This document shows, one piece after another, positions 22,358 to 31,992 of a DNA stretch of 64,000 nucleotides (its first letter is position 1; each line of letters begins with the position of its first letter). Position numbers and translations under genes: made by a program. Origin of the DNA: Codonopsis lanceolata. Taxonomy: Eukaryota; Streptophyta; Magnoliopsida; Asterales; Campanulaceae. The stretch lies in the NCBI GenBank assembly GCA_013146195.2, contig CM028380.1, positions 85,252,049-85,316,048 of the forward strand, written 5' to 3'. Below the pieces are notes generated by a model. It worked only from the letters and a program-made list of their open reading frames with translations. It did not search any database and was not told where the DNA came from.

Positions 22358-23643
22358 AGTTAGGTATCCACCTTACTTCCCTGGCCCAAAATCCAAAAAG
22401 TAAGCCATTACTCTGCCCGAGTAATGAGCTGAAAAACACAAAAAGTAAGCCGTTATTCCGCCCAACCAAAAAGGCCAAAACCTTCCGAAATAAGCCGTCA
22501 TTCTGCCCGAGTGAACGAGCCAAAGTCATCCAGATTAAGCAGTTACTCTGCCAGAATTCCAACAACAACAACACAACAAAAAAAAAAAAAAAGACTCCCT
22601 CTCCCTGAAGGACAGAGCGAGCACACTACCGCTCTAAAAGGTAATAGCCTTTAAGGGCGTTTTATTTATCTATGTATTTATTTTTTTAATTTATAAAATT
22701 TATTATTTAAATCCGGCCCAATGTAGTCAATATAAGCCGTTGTGCTGCTCGGATTAGAATAGGAAATATTATGTAAAAGAGTCGTTATAATGGTCAAATA
22801 TTTTTAAATACATTTGTAATTATTGTAAGGAAATGGCTGCAAGTCCGTAAATAATGTAGCCATGTATGTATTTGTTTTATTTTCCTGTCTTTTAATGCTT
22901 TATTTATTTGCTAAATAAATATAACAATAAGCATACTTTAGCCAAAAACTATTTTTGAGACCGAAAGGGAGAGTTGGGTGCCTAGCACCTTCCCAACTCG
23001 TAACTTAGCCTCCGAACCCATTTTCTATCTCTGGTTTTTCTTTTCTTTTTTGGTTTTGCTTTATTTTTGCCTTAAAATAAAGATGGCGACTCTAAAACTT
23101 TTTGGATCCAGTGGGGCCTCGCAACACTCCTTCTTTGCACTTTTTCGTTTTCCCCTAAAAAAGGGAGAATGAGAATGGAAGGGTGATGTATTCCCATATC
23201 CTGGTATCCCCTAAACAAGGGATAACTTGATACGGGAAATCCAAAGCTCCCATAGTGATCCGAAACGGGCCATAAGGCTATTTTTAATAAAATCCATAGT
23301 GGGGTATCGCAACATCCTTTTTTGTACTTTTCCGTTTTCCCCTAAAAAAGGAAAAATGGGAATGAAAGGGTGATGCATTCTCATATCCTGATATCCCCTA
23401 AAAAAGGGATAACTTGATGTGGGAAACCCAAAGTTCCCATATTGGATCAAAAATCCACTAAAGGCAACCGAGGCGCAGTCAAACGCGCGATCATAGACAG
23501 CACTCCTCTTGCACTTCTGATTTCGTCTTCCCCTAAACAAGGGAGGGTGAAACGAGAGTAGTGGTGTCCCGTATCCGCACGTACGCGCACCCCTAACCAA
23601 GGGCGCGCAGGGCGCGGGCGCTGTCCCGGGAACCCACAACTAG

Positions 23644-24473
23644 CGGGACATACATTCAATGAGGACCCGTTATCTATCAAAACTCGTGGAACCCGTTTTT
23701 CCAAAATTCCCACTATGAGCATCAATGTGGTTGGTTCATTCCTTTGGCAGATCTAGATCAGTGAACATTATCACGTTCCCAAAGTGAATGTTCCCGATCA
23801 TTTGAGTGAGCTCATTTGGGGAGGTTTCGATAGGAATGACTGCCTGGCTTAAAGACTTGGCCAGCGTATCACGGTGGGTCTTATAAGCACAAAGTAAGCC
23901 CCAGATGGAAATGTTGGCCTGAGTTTTTTTCATCTGAGCTAATAAAGTATCTTCCACCGTTTTAGCCCCAGTTTCTATCACTTGATCTTTGCCAGAGTGG
24001 TCACCTCTTTCCAGGTTTGGCTGGTAGGCTCGGCCAGATCGGGTAAGGTGGCTAACATCTCCACTGACCCAAGTGGCTTTTTCAATATTGCAAGTATTTT
24101 GGCTACCCAGGATAGTGTCCCAAGAGAGCATATAACAGCTAGGCTCTTTTATAGATAAGGATGGAGGAAAAGGAACAAAGATATATGGTAATGGATGTTT
24201 ATTTATTTCAAACTTGGTTCCACAAATTTTTTCATCAACCTCAATCATATTGATTTGAGGTAAGGGGTTATTGACTATATTTGGTCTAGGTGGAGGCTTT
24301 TCAATAACCTTATCATCTATCAGGTCTTGGATAGCATTTTTGAGAGTATAGCATTTATCGGTGATGTGACCACTGGAGTGATGGAATTCACAGTACTGGG
24401 CATGGTTCCAAGTCCTGGGCAGGGGGTTTGGTGGCTTATAATTCTCCAAAGGTTTTAGCACTCCCTGTCCCAT
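23644..24473 (-). pseudogene. Element B zinc-knuckle segment and truncated protease
   Basis: YCEFHHSSGHITDKCYTLKN (about 24390-24330) is the CxxHx(4)HxxxxC-type knuckle characteristic of Tat gag-pol. A long linker (including SHLTRSGRAYQPNLERG) follows to a stop at 23736. In another frame, RVPRVLIDNGSSLNVCPAS gives the retropepsin active-site region in its Tat form (IDNGSS). Sequence identity ends at 23644, at the junction with A's LTR. Confidence 0.82.
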
Positions 24474-24494
24474 TAGCCCATGCAGTATTACAGA

Positions 24495-25722
24495 CTAGGG
24501 ACCTTGCAGTTCATCATAATACCGGATCACCCTGTTCTGATTTTTGAAATTTCTGCCAGGGCCATCATTTCCTCCCACTGTATTGACAGACCTGTCTGAC
24601 CCATAGTACCATGGAACAGTGCTATAATTTTGGGTAAAGAATGGGGCTGAGGCATTTCCTACCATATTGATGGCTGGTGTTGGTGCGGCTGTCTTTCCTT
24701 TAGAATAACAGAAAGAACTAGGAGGCGTATTGGTTTTTAATTGCCTGGTTCGTATATCTTCATCAATACGGGCTCCTATCTCCACTATTTCTTTAAAATT
24801 GGTATAGGGGAGATACCGCATATGTTCCAGGTAGATGGGCTGGAGGTTTTTAATGAACATTCTGCATGACTCAGCTGGATCAGGTCTGTCAAAAGTCTGG
24901 GCCAACTTTCTTTTCCACCTGACTGCAAACTCAGCACAAGTCTCTTTTTCCTTTTGGGTGCACGACTCGAGGTCCCTTTTATTTTCAGGACTGATGTTGT
25001 CTTTATATCTTTCATGGAACCCTTCAGCTATCTGGTCCCAAGTATTCATGGTGCTACTATCAGACAACATTAGCCATTGTTTGGCAGCCCCTATTAGGGT
25101 CAGGTGAAAATTGGAAGCTATAGCCTCAAAGCTAGCTCCCCTTGACTGCATGCCAGTGGAATAAGATTTCAAGTGGGATATAGGGCATCCAGTCCGATAA
25201 AATTTTTCTATGTCGGGCATTTTAAATTTTGAGGGTAGTATTGTGAAGGCTGCAATTCTAGTGCCCGTGTAGAAAATTACCCTTTGTTGAGAAGTTTGAG
25301 CATCATGGTCTTCATATTTTCCATGTCGGCCTCCATTTTGGTGGCAGGGGGAGTTGGCTTTTGGTATATACTGGCTGGATTAGGGAAGGCTGGGTTAATT
25401 TCTGGTGGTGGTATCTGGTAAGGATTTTGTGTTGGATATGGATATTGGGCTGGATAAGGGTACTGGGTTGGTGAATTCTGGGTAGCATATGGATTCTGGG
25501 CTGGTGGATTTTGGGTAATATATGGATTCTGGGTTGGTGGATTTTGGGCAACATAAGGATTTTGGGTTGGTGGATTTTGGGTAATATATGGATTCTGGGT
25601 TGGTGGATTATGGGCGGCTTCGGCTGGGCGACCAGGATCATTGAAAGGTAAGTATGTGGTAACTTGGCCTGGCGGGTTATATCTTTTTGGGTCCATATGT
25701 GGGCTGTTCTGGAGTGGGTTGG
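24495..25722 (-). pseudogene. Element B gag, Pro-rich repeat and capsid-like core
   Basis: After the solo LTR, the frame gives TNPLQNSPH and MDPKRYNPPGQVTTYLPF, then tandem NPPTQNPYITQ-type repeats (about 25440-25620), then a Met-rich end. A stop at 25277-25279 plus a frameshift precede the core (25220-24495): MPDIEKFYRTGCPISHLKSY, FHLTLIGAAKQWLML, TWDQIAEGFHERY, CAEFAVRWKRKLAQ and MFIKNLQPIYLEHM. This is the Retrotrans_gag capsid-like domain. A further stop at 24495 ends the frame. The repeats vary by single bases, so they probably expanded by slippage. Confidence 0.85.
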
Positions 25723-27028
25723 TGATCGATTGTTTTATTTATCTATTTCCTTGCAAGTGTACAAGACTATTATAGAATAGACTCGGAAGCAAGGGTCGAA
25801 CCCACAGAGACAAGTGATCACGAACAGTGCGAATTATAGATAGCAAATTATTAACCTAAGGGGGGTTTTTATGTTTAATTCTACTCTAAATTACTAGTTA
25901 TAGATGTTAACTAATTAGACAGTAATAACAGATATGAAGATCTTATGGTGAGTGGAAATCTAGGATTCTGGGTTTCACTTATATCTCCTTTATGTTTAAT
26001 TCATAATAATGTCATTCAATGTCTTGGGTTCGTTCACTAAAAATAGATATGGTCTGTTGAACAATTGGTTCAGCCTCCATCCCCGCAAAATTCACCCATT
26101 CAATATCCTAAGCATAGGAACTGTAATCTAGCTGTCACCTAGATTTATGATCTATCTGTCACCTAGATCATGTAAGAACCTGGTCCTAACTTATCACTCT
26201 CGTGCTTCGATAGGTCCAATTTATTGTGTTGGTGAGCCAGTGTACGACATATGCACTCGGTCATGCAGTTATCCGCACCTCTGAGCCTTTATTATTTGCG
26301 ATTACATTCATTTGTTCAAAGCGAAATAATAGAGGGGTTGATAAACAACACAATCAACAAGCATTGAATAGACATATATATAAGAATCAAGTCATAAATT
26401 CGATACAAGTTACCTCCCACCTCCTAGATTAGGGATGATTTAGTTCATCCTAGAAGATGAACAGCACATGAAGATGATGGAAGACATGATTTGATCTTCA
26501 ATACTTGAAATTACACAACCTAATTATGTTATACAATCTAAAACTACCTAAAATCTATGTAAAGAGAGCTTCCAGCCGTCCTCCTTATCTTAGGCTCGGC
26601 ATCTGACTTCTATATATACTTGGGAGTTGTGATTGGATCGAATGACTGTGTGAAAACCCGAAATTTGAGCATTCTGCCTACCTTGCGGTCGCAAGGTGCT
26701 GGATACCTTGCGTCCGCAAGGTCTCCAGTGTGTGTGCTTCTTGGACTCTTCAATTGCTGACTTCGGGGGCTATACTGCCTACCTTGCGGTCGCAAGGTCT
26801 GAGGCACCTTGCGTCCGCAAGGTGTCCAGAATGTGCAGCTTTCATTTTCTTCAAGTTTTCTTTCTTTGTAATTTGCACTTAAAACCCTGGAGTTTCGCGT
26901 ATTTTCACGAACAATCCTGAAACTTACAAAACTCACCAAAAACATATATTAGTACTCAAATGACTCGTGAAATAGCCTAATTCAAGTCACAGAAGTATAT
27001 AAAATCGACGTATAAAATACATCGATCA
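25723..27028 (-). mobile_element. Solo LTR in gag of element B, TSD GTTGG
   Basis: 1306 bp, starting TGATCGATTG and ending ATCGATCA on the + strand. GTTGG flanks it exactly (25718-25722, 27029-27033). It is related to the 4172-11638 LTR: both share TTTCCTTGCAAGTG, the AACAATTGGTTCAGCC segment and the region around 26100-26340. No internal sequence is present, so it arose by LTR-LTR recombination. Orientation is taken from the related LTR pair. Confidence 0.92.
26680..26823. repeat. Four GC-rich hairpins in two pairs within the solo LTR
   Basis: ACCTTGCGGTCGCAAGGT at 26680-26697 and 26781-26798; ACCTTGCGTCCGCAAGGT at 26705-26722 and 26806-26823. Each has perfect 8-bp arms around a 2-base centre. 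Members of a pair start 25 bp apart; the pairs start 101 bp apart. Confidence 0.95.
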
Positions 27029-27033
27029 GTTGG

Positions 27034-27650
27034 TTATGGGAAAAGGGAGGTCATTTGGGCTTTGGGGAATATTGGTACTTGGGAGAGGATATGGAGGATA
27101 GGACGGGTAAGGGTTGGTATTTGGGTAGTAGGGACTTGTTGGAGGATTGAGATTTGGGGTAGTGGCAATATTTGGTGGGTTAGTGTTTGGCTGGGCTGTT
27201 GGGTTTTGAGGCACATGAGATGTTGATGCTTCCTGGGGGACTGTAGGGGAAGAATTCACCTCACCACTGGGCTTTGGACCTTACATAAGGCTTGCTATTT
27301 GGCTTAGCAAGCGATCATGTCGTGCATTCAGATTTTGGTCTAGCCACTGCTGCATTGCCGGAGGCGGAGTGTACCCTGGAGCCCCTGTATCTGTACCCAT
27401 AGCAGACTGCTCACTTTCTGCTACCATACTATTCGGATTTGTACCCTCTGTACTGATTCTGCCCTTGTCTGATCTGATATTGATACCCTCTGATCTGATT
27501 TCTGAACTTATTTCCCGTATCAACCGGCTAGTACTATCTCTGTCTTTCCAAATTCGGGCCAGTTTTCTGAGGAAAATGAGTTCGGAGGTATCAGAAGGCT
27601 GGCTGAAGGCTTTCTGGGCTTGGAGTACAGCGTGCCTTTATTAGTATATT
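27034..27650 (-). pseudogene. Element B gag, N-terminal part
   Basis: One frame reads QAQKAFSQPSDTSELIFLRK, then WKDRDSTSRLIREISSEIRS, then a Met/Gln-rich stretch ending LSQIASLM. A TAA at 27283-27281 interrupts it; the frame continues as a Pro/Asn/Tyr-rich linker (SPTVPQEASTSHVPQNPT, SPYYPNTNPYPSYPPYP) to the solo LTR boundary. The same frame resumes on the far side of that LTR. Confidence 0.7.
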
Positions 27651-28760
27651 TTATTATTATTTATTTTCCCTACAATTGACCGGATAAGCACCTGCTTTAT
27701 TTTGACGGTCTCAGGACTTTCCCTGGAACAGTGGATTCTTTCTCCAGAGTATAGGACCAACGTATTCCACCTGCCTTTCGACTCCCCAAGATCGGACTGA
27801 TCCCAGGCGAAGGGCCTATACTCTTTCCAGGATCCGCCATTCGAAATGGTCCAGGTCGAGCATCAGAGAATAACAAATCAGCCCCTGTGTATTTATTTTT
27901 TTATTTGCGCATCTTATTTTTTTTTCATTTTTTTTTGACTTGCGCAATTTTTTTTATTACATATATATATATTTTATTAATTTTTTTTACTTTTCTTTTT
28001 TTCTTCATCATTTTTATATATATTTTTTGACAGGGGCTGACCCACGATTCAAAGATGCAAAAACCGGTCGATCATTGAAGTGTCCTGAGAATCTATATGC
28101 ATTCTAATCGTTGGCTTATGCAGGGGGTAGGCTGGCCATGGTGTAGGGTAGCAGTTTAGAATATACCTATATGCGTGCACGTGTGTGCGTGCACGTGTGT
28201 GTTACGCGTGGATTTTCTCGGCTTTTTAGTTTGGGCGCGAGCAAGCAAGCACATCGTATAAAGAAATAGAAAGAAAAGCGGGGAATCTATCTATTCTTAT
28301 TAATTACAAAATTTGTCCTATTTCTCCAAAATAAAATGGCAGAATAAACGCAAATATGTACAGATTGAGCGGAATAAAAATAATAAACAGAACAAAATAA
28401 ATATATATACGGGGCCGAAAATAAAGTAATATTAAAAATAAAGCCCCGGCCCTTTTATTGTGCTGCCCGGAATTTTATTGCAACATATATATGATATAAT
28501 TTTTTTTTGAAAACCTTTTTTTTTCAGAAATTTTTTTTCTTTTTTTTTAAAAAAATATTTTTAAATATACTTGTAACAGTTATCGGAACGAAACTGCTGC
28601 AAGATGAGGATCATAACCACCAATATAGACACGGATGTATAGGAACGCAGTATTCAAATGTATAAATTAATATAACAATCATACTTTAGCCAGAAACAAA
28701 TAAAAACAACAAAGTTTTTTTTATGAGTCTAGCCCTCCATTTTATTTAAAATAAAATGAT
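27651..28760 (-). other. Leader of element B, with an inverted LTR-like piece and an alternating tract
   Basis: About 1.1 kb between primer site and gag. The + strand of about 28440-28700 resembles the + strand LTR of element A (for example AACAATCATACTTTAGCCAGAAAC against the LTR's CATACTTTAGCCAAAAAC), so it is inverted relative to B's own LTR. An alternating purine-pyrimidine stretch lies at 28168-28202. T-runs fill 27895-28030. The stretch 27700-27890 has a short open minus frame (ADPGKSIGPSPGISPILG) that may be the gag N-terminus. Confidence 0.6.
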
Positions 28761-28779
28761 CTCCCCAGCTGAGTTGCCA
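28761..28779 (-). promoter_or_regulatory. Primer binding site of element B
   Basis: TGGCAACTCAGCTGGGGAG begins one base after the LTR end on the element strand. TGGC(A/G)ACTC plus CTGGGGA is the form seen in Tat/Ogre-type elements, generally assigned to tRNA-Arg; I cannot check the tRNA here. Confidence 0.7.
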
Positions 28780-28780
28780 C

Positions 28781-30584
28781 TGTGGGTTCCCAGGAAAATG
28801 CGCCCACGCCCCACGCGCCCTTGGATAGGGGTGCGCGTACGTACGGATGCGGGACACCACTGCTCTCATTCCATCCTCCCTTGTTTAGGGGAAAACAAAA
28901 TTAAAAGTACGAGAGGTGTGCTGTCTAAGATAGCGCGTTGGAATGCGCCTCGGTTGCCTTTAGTGAATTTTTGATCCAATATGGAAACTTTGGGTTTCCC
29001 GCATCAAGTTATCCCTTGTTTAGGGGATACCAGGATATGAGAATGCATCACCTTTTCATTCTCATTCTCCCTTTTTAGGGGAAAACGGAAAAGTGCAAAA
29101 AAGGATGTTGCAACGCCCCCACTATGGATTTTATAAAAATAATCTTATGGCCTATTTCAGATCACTATGGGAGCTTTGGGTTTCCCACATCAAGTTATCC
29201 CTTGTTTAGGGGATACCAGGATATGGGAATACATCACCCTTTCATTCTCATTCTCTCTTTTTTAGGGGAAAACAGAAAAGTGCAAAAAAGAAGTGTTGCG
29301 AGGCCCCACTGGATCCAAAATGTTTTAGAGTCGCCATTTTTATTTTAAGGCAAAAATAAAGCAAAACCAACAAAATAAAAACTAGAGATTATGAAAACGG
29401 GTTCGAAGGCTAAGTTACGAGTTGGGAATGTGCTAGGCATCCAACTCGCCCTTTCGGTCTCAAAAATGGTTTTTGGCTAAAGTATGATTTTTGTTATATT
29501 TATCTAGTAAATAAATAAAGCATTAAAAGACACGAAAATAAAAGCAAATACATCCGTGGCCACATTATTTACGGACTTGCAGCCATTTCCTTACAATAAT
29601 TACAAATATATTTAAAAATATTTGGCCATTATAACGACTCTTTTACATAATATTTCCTAACTAAATCTGGGCAGCACAACGGCTTATATTTGCTACATTG
29701 GGCCAGATTTTAAAGAACAAGTTTATAAAAAATAACGCCTTTAAAGGCTATTACATTTTAGAGTGCGGTGTGCTCGCTCTATTCTTCAGGGAGAGGGAGT
29801 CTCTTTTGTTGTTGTTGTTGTTGTTGTTGTGATTCGGGCAGAGTGACTGCTTATTTTGGATGGTTTTGGCTCGTTCACTCGAGCAGAATGACGACTTATT
29901 TGTGGTTGTTTTGGCCTTTTTTTGTTGGGCGGAATAACAGCTTGTTTTGGGTGTTTTTCGGCCTATTACTTGGGCAGAGTAACAACTTACTTTATGGTTT
30001 TTGGGCCGGGGAAGTGAGGTGGATATCTAACTAAAAGGCTAGGGATCACTTGTAACCGGTGGGTTTTTGTTTTGGCAGAGTTTGGACGGGGTTTCAAAGC
30101 TTTATGGGCTAAACACTCCCTATCTCATTTCTCTCACTATATCTCAGCGTTATAAGAACGCAGAGAAAAATTATCAGCGTCTCTTTGTAATCGCTCTTCC
30201 GTCTTCAGAAGTAAGCCCAACACACTTATTTATAGCTGGACGAAGGGACTCATCTGGGATTAAAAATCCCTTCAGCACGTTCAAAGATCTTGTACACCAG
30301 CCTTCGATTATTGTGCAATGCGTTAACTGGGAGAGGGATTGTAGTAGGCATGGCGCGGATCCTACCATTCCTTGGCACGGCGCCAGATGTTCCTTTTGGC
30401 CGCTCCAAGGCACCATTTGAGTTTTAAATTTGTCACTTTCACCCCTCGCATTTTACTGTTTTGCGCATCCTACGTTACCTTTCGTATTTTTGACTCCTGT
30501 AACTTGACATTTGTTAGGTTTAAGAAGTTCTTGATATCACATGTCAGAGTCACATATCAGGGGTACGAAATTGGGGTGTCTACA
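28781..30584 (-). repeat. 5' LTR of Tat element B
   Basis: On the element strand it starts TGTAGACACCCC at 30584 and ends GGGAACCCACA at 28781 (1804 bp). TATA-like TATAAATA is at 30234-30227. It includes a (TTG)n tract near 29808-29830, the tandem 187-bp units in its 3' third (28860-29320), and a primer-site-like TGGCGACTC at 29336-29328. Base 30585 onward is unrelated flank starting CTTGG. Confidence 0.88.
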
Positions 30585-30603
30585 CTTGGCAGTTTAGACT
30601 CTT

Positions 30604-31000
30604 CCTTCTTGTTAGACAACCGAGTCTCACACGAGCTAGGCACATGATTCAATATGGAAAATTCAAATTCGGCCCCAAAACATATTTGAACCCGTATCTT
30701 GCGTATCCGCGCTGTATTCGTGTCCCCACCATGTCTGACATGGAAAACGCCACCCACCAGGCGTGTCCGTGCAACATAGACTATGTATACGATAGAGTAT
30801 TCGGCTGTTTCAACTTCTCATTCTTGTTGGATAGAGGAGTCTCACGCGAGTTAGGCACATGGTTCAATATGGAAAATTCAAATTTGGCCCCAAAACATAT
30901 TTGGAGCCATATCCTGTGTATCCATGGCGTATCCTGCATATCCGCGCTGTGTCTTACATGGAAAACGCCACCCACCAAGCGTGTCCGTGCAACTTAGACT
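30604..31000 (+). repeat. Tandem duplication, period 215 bp
   Basis: Two copies of a roughly 180-bp segment: from the CTTCTTGTTAGAC region (30604-30782) and again from CATTCTTGTTGGAT (30820-31000). Shared phrases such as GGAAAATTCAAATT (30656 and 30871), GGCCCCAAAACATATTTG and GGAAAACGCCACCCACCA are exactly 215 bp apart at the first. Open frames here are caused by the duplication and are not convincing genes. Confidence 0.9.
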
Positions 31001-31609
31001 GTGGGTACCTTTTTAGTGTTCATAGTTTTTCTTGTGATGGAGACTTCGGTCTTGAAGATTTCAATCCCACACGTATCCACCATTGCGGATACCTAAACTA
31101 AAAGATACTCCTAGTTATGTAAAGTTCAGCCTTCATTAGTGGTGGATCCAGGAATAATGTTCACCGGTGTCCAAAACTTTAACTATTACATAAAAAAATT
31201 AGAAATTACAATTGTTTTTACGCGTTTTCATACGTTGAAAACGCGTAATTTATTTTAAACACAAAACCCCTAATTTCGGATATAAGCTTAGAAAAATTCT
31301 CAAGAAACCCAACAAAACAACTAATAATTCTAACAATCAAATATGACTAATAAATTGCCCAAATTCTATAATCAATACAAGCTCAACTAAAGTTCCAAAG
31401 ACACCAAAACTTATTTTCCTACACTAAATTATCAATCAACCATTTTATATTTTAACCCAAAAATTCTCAAATTCAAAAACCCTAATTTCGAATAAATAGA
31501 GTGTGATTTGTGAATTGACTAATTGAGAAAAATTAAAAATATATAATAAAATGAAATAAAACTATGAACTATGAAAAACATAAAAAGCAGTAAAGTATTA
31601 TAATTTATA
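31001..31609. other. AT-rich non-coding sequence containing a perfect stem-loop
   Basis: I see no gene. The notable item is an inverted repeat at 31218-31248. The rest is AT-rich with scattered AACCCTAATTTCG phrases (31265 and 31487). Confidence 0.5.
31218..31248. repeat. Perfect 13-bp stem with 5-base loop
   Basis: Arms TTACGCGTTTTCA and TGAAAACGCGTAA flank TACGT. There are no mismatches. It sits in AT-rich sequence with no nearby coding frame, so it is not an obvious transcription terminator of a gene in this window. Confidence 0.95.
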
Positions 31610-31981
31610 GAAAATTGTTTATTTTACTAACGTACTATATGGTGGTGACACAATTGACCACGTACTTTGTATAAGACAAATTTAAGAAATGTACTAAAAT
31701 TTGAAACAAAATATATGAAATGGACAAACAATTTATACAAAATATGACAAAATTCGTTAAGTTGTCGTCGAACTTTGCTAAAAACTCGCTGATGTGGCTA
31801 TCCATGCAAGCAGCCACGTACGTGTCCACATCATCGCTCCTTGACGGCTTGCAAACGATCTTTACGTAATTGGTGTCATTTGCCTTTAAAATAGATTACA
31901 TTTGTTAAATTAGTCTTAGACAAATCATATGATCAAATGTGTCACCCTCAATTAGTACGTTGGTTAAAAAGTAATTTTCCC
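31610..31981. mobile_element. MITE, Mutator-like, 11-bp TSD
   Basis: 372 bp flanked by TATAATTTATA on both sides (31599-31609, 31982-31992). The ends are inverted and similar for about 90 bp: GAAAATTGTTTATTTTACTA then ACGTACTATATGG at the left, against the reverse complement of the right end GGGAAAATTACTTTTT then ACCAACGTACTAATTG. Both then share GGTGACACA(A/T)TTGA. A 9-11 bp duplication is typical of Mutator-like elements. No transposase frame is present. Confidence 0.85.
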
Positions 31982-31992
31982 TATAATTTATA

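Larger units (their letters stand above)
1..23638 (+). mobile_element. Tat-lineage Ty3/gypsy element A, 3' portion with two nested insertions
   Basis: The element enters from the left edge, so its 5' LTR, gag and pol are outside the window. In order I see an antisense PMD gene (1-2890), AT-rich 3' non-coding sequence (2891-4171 and 11639-11990), a polypurine tract (11991-11998) and a 3' LTR (12001-23638). The LTR begins TGTAGACACCC and ends GGGAACCCACA, and matches in inverse orientation the LTR at 28781-30584. Two later elements split it: 4172-11638 and 12554-22357. Removing both with one TSD copy each restores continuity with the other LTR copy. The right flank (23639 on) is the protease region of element B on the opposite strand, so A inserted into B; the expected TSD is ACTAG at 23639-23643, with its partner outside the window. 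Tat assignment rests on LTR ends, antisense PMD and B's primer site. Confidence 0.8.
12001..23638 (+). repeat. 3' LTR of Tat element A, split by a Tekay insertion
   Basis: The LTR occupies 12001-12553 and 22363-23638 (about 1829 bp without the insert). TGTAGACACCC starts it and GGGAACCCACA ends it. A TATA-like TATAAATA is at 12349-12356. The second part carries three tandem units of about 187-190 bp with CGTTTTCCCCTAAAAAAGG cores at about 23146, 23333 and 23524. It also contains a primer-site-like TGGCGACTC at 23084-23092. It is the inverse match of 28781-30584. Confidence 0.85.
23639..30584 (-). mobile_element. Tat-lineage element B, 5' half, disrupted by element A
   Basis: On the minus strand: 5' LTR (30584-28781), primer site (28779-28761), leader, gag in pieces (27650-24495), zinc-knuckle segment and protease start (24473-23644). 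The protease is cut one codon after NVCPAS, where element A begins. The rest of pol and the 3' LTR must lie beyond A's 5' LTR, left of the window. B carries its own nested solo LTR in gag. The gag frames contain stops and shifts, so B is older than its insertions. Confidence 0.85.

Noticed and set aside
23084..23092. TGGCGACTC as the working primer-binding site of element A
   Set aside because: It lies inside sequence shared by both LTR copies, and the LTR continues to 23638. It is reported only as a possible fossil site.
12001..30584. The whole interval as one palindromic element with inverted LTRs
   Set aside because: Retroelements carry direct LTRs; the flanks GGCTC and CTTGG do not match, a polypurine tract precedes 12001, and a primer site follows the 28781 end. 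Two nested sister elements explain it better.
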